Notes: a model not told the origin generated them from the sequence alone. A DNA stretch of 64,000 bases from Ischnura elegans (GCF_921293095.1 NC_060252.1:4216001-4280000); one strand, 5' to 3'. Positions 47,010 to 59,846 are shown, numbered from the stretch's first letter. Numbers and translations are program-made.

Positions 47010-47450
47010 TATCACTTGGTTATTCTGTGGGAAGCTACTTCTGCAGAACTGGGATTAAAAATGGAAGAAAGTTTGCATCAGTTAGAAATGGTGATTTTTT
47101 TCAATCAATTAGCCGTAAAAATGTGATTCCCATGCACAATCTTTTTGATATTTCGATTGTTAAGTTTATTTATTTATATGTTGTTGTCATCTGTATGTAT
47201 CATACTCCAGATGGGGATATTAACCTTAATGTAGATAATTTAATGATCCTGCTTGATTAAGTGCTGAAAACTATAAGGAATCTTTGATTTTATGAGGTGA
47301 AGTTAACACTGAGTTCTCAAACGAAGAACGTTATCAAGTAAGAAAATTTATTAATCTAATGAACTGTTTCAACTTAACTCACTGCACCATGTCTCCAATT
47401 AGGATATCAAAATACAATGAATGTGTTTTGGATCGCGATCCTCTCTCTTC
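47010..47450 (+). pseudogene. LINE endonuclease fragment, distal half
   Basis: The first frame ends CMYHTPDGDINLNVDNLMIL (to 47260). After a frameshift the next reads GEVNTEFSNEERYQVRKFIN followed by LMNCFNLTHCTMSP and ISKYNECVLD. These match the distal LINE endonuclease: a YRSPSGD-like block, GDFNIN (here GEVNTE), and the S-x-x-D-x-x-x-x-D end. The catalytic GDFN aspartate is lost. Probably CR1/Jockey type. Confidence 0.75.
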
Positions 47451-48879
47451 ACCTTAGCGCCAACAGGAACTATACCTACGCCTAGCTTTGAGGACACATT
47501 CTCCCTAAATAATATTTCTTGAAGAAGAATATCCACCAAAAAACGCGTCCATGACGCCGAGAGACAATCACCTTGCCGATTATTTTCCTCTTGAATGAAA
47601 TACAGGATACATATGAAATGTACGACGACAGTAAAATAAAAGGCGGAATGAAAGGAATTAAACTATAAATACTTGAGACTTATTAAGAGGTTATTACAGT
47701 TAATTTCCGAGAAGAAATAATGGAAATGACTGCAAGCGAAGTTCGAATACGTGAGAGGCTGAGTTGTGAGAACAGAAAATTCAGTTACGTTACAGTTAAG
47801 AGTTACATAAAATATACAGTTTTGGAGGTATCACTGAAATGCGAGATAAGCGAAAGATCTATTAAAGAGGGATAATTGTCAGGAAAGAAGCCAACAGGCG
47901 CCAGGGATTACTATAAGGCACTACGCAGCCTATATTCGGCATATTAATTACACGTAAACAGTCCACTCTATCACCATCGCGCTGCTTACATTTTTCGCCG
48001 GTAGTTGGCGTCTTCCGGGCTGGAATCGCGAATAGAAAACTCGCTAAGGTAAGCGAGAGGTGTGGGGGCCCTCCCCCAGACATTTTTTAAGATAAATGGT
48101 TCAAAATAGTGGTATTTGCGGCTGTGTGAATAGTTAAATATGTTTTGTTTGTTACTCATCCGTCCCCCTAATACTAGTAACAAAAATGTTTATAAAAAAA
48201 GTTCTCTGAGCTCTTGGGGGGTTTTATCCCCAAAAAACCCCCCTCGCTGCGTCACTGCTTCGCTTCGCTATATTTATTTAGCTTCATCGGCTTTATCTTG
48301 CGCCTGATAACAAAACAAAAACTGTTGTTTATCAGAAGGTGCTTGACGCAAGACATTAAACCCGAATGTGTAGGGCACACGTTGGTGCGTTTACGCATGC
48401 AGCACGTTTGCGCAGTGCATTTTTTCCAAACAGAGATACTGTGACTGGCGCGCCTAAAGTCATTTGATAGGAATTCTGCTTCATAGGGGCTTTTCTTACA
48501 CGATTTTGAGCATCAATTAAGCGTCGGTCTGGCGTTGTGTTAACCTGCCCCGTGAACGGGCCAAATTTACGCAACAGACTTTGACCTGAAAATATTTTTT
48601 TACGGTTAATAACGCAAATAGCCAACAACTGAATGCGTATAATATTTATTTCATTAACTGCTTTATAAAACTACAATGCCCAAAATTTCTTAAGCAAAAA
48701 CGTAAGAAAATTCATTGAAAAAAATCCGCGTAAACGTGCTCCGATCCACCCTATGTAGATTCAATAAGGAGAATGTCTTTCTGTCAAGCAATTTGGATAC
48801 CCATTTACGTAGTTTTATTGAATTTGTATCCTTATTTTATTATAATATATTAAGCATCATTAAAAACGCTAAACCCGCT
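47451..48879. other. Unassigned intron sequence, possibly the body of a Helitron
   Basis: No Rep/helicase motif is recognised. A G/C-homopolymer hairpin (GGGGGGTTTTATCCCC and AAAACCCCCC) sits near 48217-48246. A minus-strand 90-codon frame (48356-48628) has no known domain. The part nearest 48880 may belong to the Helitron whose end follows. Confidence 0.35.
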
Positions 48880-48955
48880 CTTGATTTATAAATGGTGTAA
48901 CTAAACTGTAAGTTCATTGATTGTTAGGCGGTACGAAGTTCGCCGGGTCAGCTAG
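48880..48955 (+). mobile_element. Helitron 3' terminus
   Basis: The sequence ends GGCGGTACGAAGTTCGCC (928-944 within this kilobase, a short hairpin) followed by GGGTCAGCTAG and then T. A GC hairpin about ten bases before a terminal CTAG (CTRR), next to a host T, is the Helitron 3' signature. The 5' TC end was not located, so the element's extent is unknown. No Rep/helicase is present. Confidence 0.65.
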
Positions 48956-51900
48956 TATATGAACTCTGATTATATACTTGACATCAATACAGTTCCTGAT
49001 AGCTGAGTGCAGTTACTAGAGTAGTCCCTTTTAAGTGTTACAGTGGAACACGCGCCCGACGTTTTTCGTTGAATGCGAATCAATTCATTTAGACTCTCAT
49101 CAGGATCATAGAAAATTTATTATTTTTATATTATTTTGATATGATTTCTTATCTTTTTCCCCTTTTCTGGACTAAAATTTTGGATGAATTTACTTTTTGT
49201 CTCTTATTCCTTTCTCTATTTCACTTTCTCTTCCGAACCCTTCTATTTTTTACTTACATTAAAAGAATTCAATTAATTCAATTTCAAAATGAATGATTAC
49301 GAGTAAGCGGGGCAAGATAGCCGAGAATTTATTTGATCAATGAGTCGGAGAAGCAATGATTGATTGATTTGGGGCGGACGATAGTGTGAATTTGAAAGGC
49401 AGAGACGAGAAATTATTCTTGAAATGCGTCAGTCCGAATATGTGAGATGCGTGGTATGGAAGTGATTGACAATATGAAATAGGATTACGCGCATGCCCGA
49501 AATATCTGCTTCAAGAAGTTTTCTCGGTTCGTCCACCGGACAAGGGCGTCCATTGGGCTAAGGCGACGTTATGATACTCTTTCATCTCTCCTTAAAAGTG
49601 ATCCTCAAGTCCAGATAAAAACGTCCCAACGCCCTGAAAACATCTTTAAAAAACCCGACAATTCAATAATCTTGGGATATAAATGAATTACGTTCTGAGA
49701 AACATTTCTTCCTCAATTGCCAAACAGGCAGAATACCCTAATCCTACTCTGTGCCCTAGTCTCTAAATAATTCTGTCAAGTGAATACTGAAAAGGTAGTA
49801 GTGAGATTGAAATTTATTACCGATTATTCAGGGGATATTATTCATTCTATAGTTTAAATCTGTAATAATTGGCCACTTTTTGTCTTCAGTATATTGTTTC
49901 TCAACGAAATTTTTAGCGTTCAATTATTATTATTAGCATCATAATCGCATTCACTAATAAATAAATAACTGTGAAGTATCTCTATACCGGTTTATTCAGT
50001 CAACTGACCTCACAATACAATCATATTTCTTCTCAAAAGCACACTCATACTAAAAAAATGTTCTTTTAAAAACGATGTTGAAGGGATGTCAGGCTCTCCT
50101 GGCAAACTGAGAGTAGAAAAATTCTCGGGTGTCCACCGGGTGCAAATGGTAGAATGTTCCGACTTTTCGCTGGCGAAGGAACCAAAAATACATTGAATGG
50201 GATCATAATGCACACCCCATGGTACGCGTTCATGGCTGAGGTCAGGCTTAAAGCTTACTTTATTGGAACATTTAGCGATTTATTGTTCGTATGGGCACTT
50301 AGCGTAAGGTTCCAGTACCTGTAGGTCAAGAGAAGAGTTCATAAAAGCAATTACCTCCTGAAAGGAAATTAAGCGCGAGAATAAGTGAAGGGGTTTGGTC
50401 GGGAAAATTGATGTGAAACGTTGGAACGCTCAGTGTCGTATTCATTTGTTTTATGCACTTGGCAACCGTGCTTTGTTTGTTACAACAGTGATTACCGGAA
50501 GAAAGTGCTTCGGAATGAAAAATAAGGCGGCGATTTAATCAAATAGAGAAGTATACTCCAGAAAAGAAATTCATAGCGGTTCAAATACAGCTGACACACA
50601 TTTTTAATATCGAGTAGCGGCCGTTTGCTGTTTTAGTTCAGCAGAAGGGCGACAGATGGCGTGCAGTCCACGTTTATTTTTCTTCTGTTAACGATCCGAA
50701 GGCGTTAAGCAAATATTTCCGTTATTTATGATTTTAATTTTGTTGCTATTATTCTGCAGAGAGAGCGAGTGCCCGACCCACACATTCCGATGGCTGCGAC
50801 CACTTTGACATGCCGTGTACTAGATGTACTTAATTTATCCAGTTTCCGGAAGTGACGTCTCATTGTACCTTTTTGGGAGAACTTCACGACCAAAACAAGA
50901 CAAATTACGCCTGGTACAACGGCATCTTTTGATTTTTGTCGTTCAATGCATTCATAATGTAAGCCGCGTCAAATCAAATCAAAATCGAAGGTCTTCTTCG
51001 GTACATTCTATACTCCATTCTGCTGCTCAATTTATTCCTCCAACCGTCCAACAGGCGCAAATATTCTCAATGCAACCCTTCAATATACTAAGGAGGTCAC
51101 TTACATACACATTTATCCGCATTATTTTGCATATCCCTTTCAAAGCGCAGCACTACCTAAGCGATTTACTTTGTTTTATAGTTCATTGACGGCCGCATTG
51201 GTGCAAGAGCGCTTCAGTTGTACGTAGGAACGTTCCGCTTAGCTAGTAAGCCCCAAGTACGTACATGAGTTAGGACATGGTATGTACTAAGGTGGTGTCT
51301 TTGGATTGGAGTTTGGCCTCAACTAGCTTCCTTGACCTCGGGAGGAATGATGAAGGGATTAGGACGGAGGCAGTGCTCCAGAATGAGGTGAGAAAGCAGA
51401 AAGCACTTACAGGTTTTTCAGGTCACTGTTTACGAATTTTGCATCGCATCTATGAAAAAACTGAAAACATTTGCGAACAGTGAAAATGAATGCCCTTTAA
51501 AGTTTAGAAAATGCATAATAATTGAAATAAGTTGTTTTTGCAGAGGATGACGTCCATAAAACCATTCGGCAAACGAAACATTTTTCCCAACTGATCACAT
51601 TTCACTTTCGGTACTATACGTTCTCATTTTTTCGCTAAAAGTTAATATGCATACGATAGGAACGTGTTTTTAAATTTAATTTTCTAAGTACTTACTTATT
51701 ACCCCGGTTTTCTGTTAACAAGATTGAAATAGTAGTGATGATATTTATTTATTTATTTGCATTACATAGTAGTGATGATATGGCCTTCTCAAGTGGAGTC
51801 TTATTTTAACTATGCACTAGCATATGCCATATTGCGCTCGCTTTCACACTGACCTGTGCCAACTTTTCGTCTCTTTTCAAAATCACTTTTTATAGTGGAT

Positions 51901-51989
51901 TCCCAGCCACCTGTTACTATCACTCATAGAAGCAGGAGAGGTTTTCCTAACGGTCCTTAGCCGTTCTTGTCCATGATGAGAGTTCATTT
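48956..51989. other. Anonymous intron sequence
   Basis: The 121-codon frame at 50824-51189 shows no recognised domain. A TTTA-rich simple stretch lies near 51742-51760. Nothing supportable. Confidence 0.35.
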
Positions 51990-52041
51990 TTGTGTCTATG
52001 CTATTTTGTGTCTATGTTTTCGCGGACTCCGGACCACTGTG
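51990..52041 (-). mobile_element. Solitary Transib end
   Basis: Read on the minus strand it starts CACAGTGGTCCGGA and continues with a TCCGCGAAAACAT-like segment, matching the right end of the Transib at 20.8 kb (TTTTTCGCGATCCGGACCAC on the plus strand). The first 14 bases equal those at 17817. Where the other end lies is not clear, so this is a fragment or a very short deletion derivative. Confidence 0.55.
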
Positions 52042-53362
52042 CGCCACTGCGATAGGAGCCCGCCGATGCTTCTGGGGAAAACATAAGTGAAGATGGGAAG
52101 GATGGAAAATGATAAAAATATGAAGTTATTGTTATAAAATTATGAATTATTGCAGCGACGCCACGAGGGTAGCGAAGGACCATGCTCTATCCCTGACAGC
52201 TGCTGCTCGCCACTCATTTGAGTGAGTCCATCGCGAATCGTCGGTCACTTATCTCGAACGATGTCGGAAGCCCACTCACATACTCAAATTATAGATGCTC
52301 CGAGAATATATAAGACAGTGGAGTTCATTGTGATTAAGAGAGAAAATGTTATATCCCCTTTGTTATATCCTAAATAGAATTCTGTAATTAGGAATTGTAT
52401 CCTATTATTAAAAAAAACACGATCGTCCGAGTATTGTTCGCACGATCTCGAACATCGCATTTGGCAAAGAATTTCACCCGACGTTTTTAATTGGGAGTGA
52501 CTGGATGATCACGAATGCGCTGACTTCTCTCGCAAATGATCGACCAAGTCGTTAGTCAGAGTAATCCCGTTCATAAGTCGATCACACAGGAGACATCGAT
52601 CGCTCATCAACGACCATTCACTTGACGCAATAGCAAAACCGGATATCCTATTCGTAGAGAAATGGCAGGCCTCAGTAAGATTTATAGAGAGATTTTCCTG
52701 TTAATGGAACGATCAACCATTGTCTCCTTTGGGGAGCAAGAAAACTATTCCTATTGTAATCGTCAATGTTCATATTGTGCGGGGTACCTCATAGCTCTTC
52801 AGATTGAGATGCCATTATTACTTTGAGCAAATATTTTTCTGTGCCCGAAACAGGACTGTTTTAAATACGCCTTGGGAACTCCAAGCAGCGTGTTCTCTAC
52901 CATCGTCACTTTCACCGAAAGAGAAGCGCCCAAAGTAGACGTCCGTCAATTTGCTCCACAGTTAGTTCACTCGAGTGAAAGTTTGGACTGATATTGTCGG
53001 TGCGGACCAAATGGCATCCTTAAATAAATCTCTGGTGCAATGGGCCAAAGGGAAACGTGCCAAGTGACAAATGCCACCGCGCCCAACTTATTATTCACGT
53101 GAACATTCAGTGAGAGTCGGCGGCAAGAAAATATTCCCCCGCTCCGGGTGTGGAGCCACCTTGAGGACCTTTAGGTTTTCAATAAAAGGCGCAGGAGCGT
53201 GTTGCGCTCGAGGGCCTCTGCATCTGCCTTCACGTTTACAAATATCACTGACACGAAAAATGCTCACGCCGTAAGTTTTCACACTACATAAAAGCCACAA
53301 TTCTAATCCTGTTTTGTGATATCCGAATCAGTTTTCTGAAGTCCACGTGTCTGTGGGTGCAA
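52042..53362. other. Anonymous intron sequence
   Basis: No recognised feature. A GC-richer patch near 53070-53275 is open on both strands without a known domain. Confidence 0.35.
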
Positions 53363-54037
53363 TAGGGTAGTTTCCTTCATCAAAGAAAACGAAAGGCATT
53401 GACTGCGATTCGTTACCCACAATTAGTGTATTCATAATATACAAAATATTTGGTTTTAGAAATCCCAGTTTAGACGAATGGCAATGGTCAATTTTAATCT
53501 CATTTGAAAAAGGCCAGATTGGCGCCCATGCGATGCCACTCCACGTGACGTCACAGGTACCTAGTTTCTACACGAGTAGATAGGATTTTTACATCGTCAG
53601 AGGTTACCAATGCATGCATGAGGCACAGAGCTCAGGGAGACATGTCTTAATAATCACCCATTAAAACTGCCTGTGGTCGGAAAGTTTCCTTCGTTATATA
53701 AGGTATTAATAATCCTTAATTAAGCAAAGCGCTACCTGGTAGCAGGGTACTCTGCTACCTGCTAGCAGCCTGCATCAGCAGCCTGCGCCTGGCGGCGCAC
53801 ATATCCTCGCCCCAAGGTCACTTCACTTTGCGGCTGCGGGAACCAGAATGACGTCACACGGGCTTTTCCCGGCATTCATTCTTAGCCGTCGCGTTATCGC
53901 GCGCTTGAAAATGTTCACTTTTCATTTAATCGCGAAAAATAGATATCGTAATTTACAAATCTGAAAGCGGGAAATGCGTATTCCAGGAGTAATAATCTTT
54001 CGATTTAGGCAATAAAAAATAATAGGAAACCCCCCTA
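53363..54037 (+). mobile_element. MITE, copy 1
   Basis: Bounded by TA, with terminal inverted repeats GGGTAGTTTCCTT and, at the other end inverted, GGGGGGTTTCCTATTATTTT. The interior includes GGCATTGACTGCGATTCGTT and a GTAGCAGGGTACTCTGCTAC hairpin. A second copy in the same orientation lies at 56149-56811. No coding capacity. The flanking TA is consistent with a Tc1/mariner-type target. Confidence 0.85.
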
Positions 54038-55205
54038 TTCTAAAATCCCTCGAAATCGACGGTTGTTTTCTCGGATGCGCCAGAGGCATTATTTCGCTCA
54101 AACCTCCAACATTTCTCCTTCTTTTGAAATTTGAATTCCTTAAAGACTCTATGATCAATTTCTGTGAAATTGTATGTGCGACTCTATATCACCTCCAGTG
54201 GAAGAACTGTTGAGATAAATAGAGATAAAGGAGGACCTGTGGAATTTTTCCTATGAGGAAGTTTCGCATTTTTCCGCTTCGTATACCGCCGCTTCTAATG
54301 AGGGAACACTCAAAATTAAAATTTGGTTATGTTATTAAAAAATTGTAAATTCTTTAAGTCAGTTCGTACTATAAAAAATGATGAAAAAAGTGTATTAAAA
54401 TGAAAGAGCAACTCAGAGACGGGGATATTTAAATAAAAATATAGGTAAGTTCACTTATGATTACATCAGAGTTACATATGTACAGTCACTTTCAAAAGTT
54501 TTAGGACAAAGTTTGTGCCACCACTTCTGCTTCTCAAGGAAAGTTAGCATCCTTCACCCCTGTCGTAGTTTTTGGCTGCGCTTTGAAAATATTCCCCTTG
54601 TGAGTACATATATATGCACTAGAAGATATGCACTCAAACGAGTAAATTATTTTATCACTGCAAAGTTATCATTCTGGTTCTAATCATGTTGTATGTAATA
54701 ATTTTTTCGTGTGCATTTACGGCATACTCGCACCGGTTTCAACCCTTAGTTGCTATAATACTTATTACAGATATAAATTCATGTTGCCGCAGTGACCAAG
54801 TGGCCAAAGCTTGCTGCTGGATAGTGAAGATTGAGGGCACGGGATTATCTCCAACAATTTTTTTCTGCTCATTCTCTCGTTTTTACTAATTTACAGGTTT
54901 TTTATCATCGTAATTTCGCTGCATTGCTTTCAATGGTTTTATTAATGGTAATGAGGCTTTTTAAAACTAGGATTAGGGCAAGAGTTTAGGTGTCCTTTAT
55001 CTGCATGGCAACATTTTAGGTATTTGCGAAGTGGTTCACCCACTGGTAAATGATGGATAAAAACCCGGCGTTTGGCGTTAACATACAGTTTAAAGTCTGG
55101 CGAAAGGAATCACACATCATGTTGCATTATTTGACACTTATTCTGTTTGGATTAATGATAGTTCAAGCAAATAAAGAAAAACAAATATTTGCTAGTACTC
55201 ATTGA
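54038..55205. other. Anonymous intron sequence
   Basis: No coding domain. Contains the SINE-like piece at 54787-54855. Confidence 0.35.
54787..54855 (+). repeat. Weak tRNA-derived SINE-like sequence
   Basis: GCAGTGACCAAGTGGCC (about 54789-54805) resembles the A-box half of a serine-type tRNA, and GCACGGGATTATCTCC (about 54837-54852) resembles a decayed B box. Both deviate from consensus. Confidence 0.35.
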
Positions 55206-56994
55206 GTAGGGGAGAGCGGGGCGATACAGTAGGTACACTTGAGCATTTTTATTTTATATCTTTCAATTGAAAACGTAAATGAAAGAGGCAATCATATTAT
55301 TTGGAAAGAAATTTGATTTCCCACCAAATCGTTGCTACATATTCGGAATATTTAACTTACTTTGAGCGTTGAACCCATTTTACATAACCCGTACACTGCA
55401 CGTTATTGTACCGCGTGCCGGGGCAATACTGAACACCAGTTAAGGGTATTACCCCTAAAATGATGAACGGTATTGCAAAGACTGTGAGGGAAAAAACATA
55501 GATAGAAAATTTAATTTTAGTTTTATTATAACATCGAAATGAGTAAAACGTAGCATATTAGCTTTACATTAAAATTAAAATAGTGCCAAACCTTAGTTGT
55601 GATAAAAGTCAGCTAACATAAAACTGAAATAAAAAATCCTTTTCTATTAACGATTAAATACTTTATTTTAGCATCAAAATATGAAAATTCTTTAAATAGC
55701 TCAGACGAACTGACGACACGAGGGATGAAGGTCGTTCGGAATATTGAGTGGTACTGACTACCGTGTGTTCGGACTGTCGAGGTTCGCCTGTACTTGGGAG
55801 GATTGGCAATTCACCCATTCAAAGGTACTTCAAAATTCACATAAACATTCTTAAAACGACAACATTTTGATGTTCAAGCTGCTCAGAAAAGTTATAATAC
55901 TGTATGGGGCATTATCGTTCAACACGGGGTAGTACCGTACACCTTGCACCGTTTTTCCCCATGTTAGGTGCACGGAATTGCCCCAAAACGACATGACGCA
56001 GCATTTTCAGCCCTAACCTAAGATAATAGCAATAGAGTGCTTGTGTATGGTATCAAAAAATTGCCCATAATATGGAATATCCAAAACTTGTAGTTTGAAC
56101 ACACTAATAACATGTTTCCCTTACCTCAGTTCGAGTTGGTCTTTACAATAGGGTATTTTCCTTCATGAAAGAAAACGAAAGGCATTGATTGCGATTCCTT
56201 ACCCACCATTAGTGTATTCATAATATAAAAATTATTTGGTTTTAGAAATACCGGTTTAGACGAATGGCAATGGTCAATTTTATCCTCATTTGAAAAATGC
56301 CAGAATGGCGCCCACGCGATGCCACTCCAAGTGACGTCACAGGGACTTAGTTTCTATACGAGTAGATATGAGTTTTACATCGTCTGAGATTACCAATGCA
56401 TGCATGAGGCACAGAGCTCAGGGAAACATGTCTTAATAATCACCTATTAAAACTGACTAAGGTCGGAAAGTTTTCTTCGTTTGATAAGGTATTAATAATC
56501 ATTGTTTAAGCCAAGCGCTACCAGCTAGCAGGGTACTCTGCTACCTGCTACCATCGTGCGTCGTATCAGCGCTCAAAGCCTCGCACCAAGGTGGCCTCAC
56601 ATGGCGGCAGCGGGAACCAGAACGACGTCACACGGAGTTTTCCCTCCATTCATACTTAGCCGTCGCGTTTTCGCGCGCTTGAAAATTTTTACTTTTCATT
56701 TAATCGCGAAAAATAGATATCGTCATTTAAAAATCTAAAAGCGTGAAATACGTACTCCAGGAGTAATAATCTTTCGATTTAAGCAATAAAAAATAATAGG
56801 AAACCACCCTATTATAGGAAAAGTTGGAAAAACAGAAAAACTTTCGTCACATCCACGTGCGTAAAGGCAGAAGCTCCCAGATTGCCTTTATCGGTTTCGC
56901 TGTCCTTCCACTACGCAGCAGTACTTCCCAGCGCTCACTACATACTCCAGTGGATCTAAAATTATGGTGCACGGTATTTCCCCGCTCCCCCTAC
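55206..56994. mobile_element. Possible TIR element with G-rich ends, holding MITE copy 2
   Basis: The left end GTAGGGGAGAGCGGGGCGAT and the right end, inverted, GTAGGGGGAGCGGGGAAATA are similar. Internal degenerate copies (GCCGGGGCAATACTGAACAC at about 55417; GTATGGGGCATTATCGTTC at about 55901) repeat the same theme. Such ends recall pogo/Tigger-type elements. No transposase is recognised. If it is real, MITE copy 2 inserted into it. Confidence 0.4.
56149..56811 (+). mobile_element. MITE, copy 2
   Basis: Same family and orientation as 53363-54037, with substitutions and short indels spread along the length. Its ends are TA-GGGTATTTTCCTTC and, inverted, GGGTGGTTTCCTATTATTTT. The shared length and matching breakpoints at TA identify the element's true ends. 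Confidence 0.87.
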
Positions 56995-57487
56995 GCATCT
57001 GCCTCCGGTTTTGTTGTTAGACTTGCTAAGTTATCCGAGTTTGTTATCTACTACTCGTGTCTCCATTTATCAACGTGGCGTTAACTCCCGGTGTCAGCCG
57101 TGCTTATTTCCACTTTTTGTGAGCAATACGATATCGTAGTATTTCCTGGAGTACAAATTTGAGATAATCATGCGTTACTTGGTAGTATTTGGCATTTCAT
57201 CAGGCCAGCGTCGACGACACTTTCCGTTGCAGTGGTTGGCTTTCAACACGCAAGATGGAGACAAAGAGTGAAAATCAGCGCAAGTGTGCAGTAAATGCAC
57301 ACGAAATGATCATTCAATCCAGCGTAATTTGAAGTAGAATGATACATTTGCAACTAAGTACTAATTTACATTTCCCGTTGAGTTAGTATATATTTAATCA
57401 CATACGAAATATTTGTGTTGTGTGGCCAAAGACAAAAAAAAAGGAGTAATGGACACTATATTTCTTTGAGAAGCAGAAGTGACTTAC
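56995..57487. other. Anonymous sequence beside the THAP-like exon
   Basis: Would be the beginning of an intron on the minus strand if the THAP-like exon is real. Nothing else recognised. Confidence 0.35.
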
Positions 57488-57679
57488 ATTAAAATGGTCC
57501 TCACAAATCGTATAACAGCCTATTTCTGAACGAGCATGCTGTCTGCGTTCAGCGTCGTACCATCGCCTTTTTCTGTCTGGGTCGTTTGGGGTAACAAGAA
57601 AATACTTTTCGGGTGTTTTACGAGAGGTGGATTCATATCTCGGCACACATCTGTGTGCGTAAGGTTTTCTCCCACCCAT
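57488..57679 (-). CDS. THAP-like zinc-finger exon, possibly degenerate
   Basis: THAP domains are C2CH zinc fingers that bind DNA in transcription factors and in P-element transposases. The minus-strand frame starts MGGRKPYAHRCVPRYEST and continues SRKTPEKYFLVTPNDPDRKR, RWYDAERR, and ends TICEDHFN. This matches the insect pattern C-x-V-P-x-C-x-S-T, a KTPEK block, the invariant tryptophan and the C-E-D-H-F zinc ligands. The second cysteine of the opening pair is tyrosine here (CVPRY), which should disturb zinc binding. The frame ends at a canonical donor, AAT|GTAAGT (57487-57482), so it reads as a first coding exon. No downstream exon was found. It is antisense to the sulfatase, within its intron 2. 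It could be a real gene, a domesticated or dead P-element piece, or a pseudogene. Confidence 0.55.
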
Positions 57680-59846
57680 TTCAAATTCTCCCTTTTATCT
57701 ATTATTTATTTAGACTCGAAATAACGTAGACATCATTCGCTCCTGCGATGCAGATATCATGAGGTTCACATGCCATCAATATGGCGTCACCCGAGATATG
57801 CGTTTTTGGTGCGGAATTCAAGTTGAAACTGCTTGAGGGGCGAAATTATTCACCGCTCAATGGTAAAATTTGGTGAGTCTTTTTTAAACCCATTGCATTA
57901 CAAAACAAACAATATTTGTTAGTGTAATCCCTTCTATTCAGCAAGGACCTGTATGATGGAAATCGTCACGTCTTGACATCGACGACGAATCTTCATTTGT
58001 TTGATTGCGTTCCTATGGATTTATTTGCATTCCTTAAGCAATCACCTAACGCCTTTGTTTATAAATAATAATATTTTCGCCATATAATCGAGATGTTACT
58101 GTATAGGCGTGTTTGTCTTGACTCTATGAAGTATCTGTGTGCCACACTTTGAAGCATTGGGGTCTAGAGAGAGACATGACCTCACGCACCAAGATTGACT
58201 CATCTCCACGTCGTAGTCCATGTCAATAATATCCATGGACATCCAAGCATTTGGAATTACTCCATGGGCAGCGAGCTCATGGAAAAACCAAATTAAAATT
58301 TCGCTGTCGAATCAGAAACCTCAATCTTTTTGAACACAAAATAATCCAAGAAATGAAGAAAACATTGTTCACATCCAAAAAGACCTAAGAAAATATTTGC
58401 AATATTTTTTCACAGTTATTTGTGATATTAATACAGGACTTTTTTATATTTATTTATGAGAAAAATCCACCGACTAAGGAAAGCAGTAGTCCAGTGGCAG
58501 GAAAAAATGGCCTCTATGAGTGAAACTGCTCTTGTATGGCGGCTGAGGATAGGTTAATATAAACATCATTATGCCCACGTTACCTTAACTACCACGATGA
58601 TACCTTAACTACCACAGAAATTCAATTTAAAAAAGCACAAAAATGTCGTGATTATTAATGAAACAAAAAGAGTAGTTACCTTAATGAAACAAAACGTAAT
58701 CGTAATGTCAATGGTGATACATTTATTTTCGCAAGTGAAAAGAACGCATACTTAGCAATGAATCGGTTATCATCACCATCAACGCCTGGTTGATTTATTA
58801 GAATATCGTGTCTAGGTGGATCGACATCCTGATCGGATTCCGCGGTGTCTAGGATGGGGCATAGAAAAATACTAGAGATAAAGTAAAAATTAGCACTCAG
58901 CGAAAAACTAGCTTCAATGCTTTTGGGAGTGTATTATAGAGAACTCCAGCGAGGGACATCCACCATGAGTGTGCAGAAATAGCCGTATTCAAATGGAGCT
59001 GCGGAGTGCCCGGAGGGCCGAATCAATGCCTCATCCCGAGTCTACTTCCACACCCCACCATTACATACATCCTTATCGCCATTTTTCACTCCGAAATGTC
59101 TTCTTCCACGATTCGAAGTTTCGGCTCACAAATGACAGATGAGAATCGCATGAAAAGTGACTCCCACGGTGAACGTTCTAATATTTTTGGGGAAATTTTC
59201 CAATTAACTCAAAATCGACCCTTCACGCCAATAAATGCCATTCTCCGCGAAAATGACTTGGAATGCCGAAAATTGACCAATGGGTCCTGTATTAATATCA
59301 CGCTAAGCGGATAATTTACTGTTTATCATTTTTCCTCGAGTTGGCCCTTAGAGCCCTTTGTCTTTTGCTCCCTTCGCCTGGATGGACGTTAGAGGGAGGG
59401 GCCCATCGTGTCGCCCACGGAGAAGAAGGGAAGGATGTCGCCTTCATCGCGAGCCAGCGACAGCGGAGGTTTTTCTCTAGACACTGGAAGGTCACAGGGG
59501 AGGGAATGCTGTCCAGAGTTTTTTTCCCACTCGGGAAAGAATTCGTCACTTCCTTTGATAGATTCTGCGCCAATTTTGTTCAAGAAAAATCTCACACAAT
59601 TGGATGCGAGAAATATCAGGAGGGATGATGATGGGTAAGGAAAAGAATTTATTAATGCAAAGCCATAGAGTTCACAAAATAGAATCTTTGGCCATTCATG
59701 TGCCATGAATTTCATTCAAATAACTGATGAATTGGCTATCATAATCATGTTAACGAAAACATGTTATTGTCTAATATATTCTTACCTTCTTAATATAACG
59801 TTGTAAGAAATGTTCTACATATATAGCCTTACCCAGTTACTCACCA
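57680..59846. other. Anonymous intron sequence
   Basis: A TACCTTAACTACCAC motif is repeated twice at about 58581-58616. A GC-richer patch at 59330-59640 is open in several frames on both strands without a recognised domain. Confidence 0.35.

Noticed and set aside
59341..59715. GC-richer patch with long overlapping frames on both strands
   Set aside because: Open frames on both strands without motifs are expected in GC-richer DNA; no splice sites or family support.
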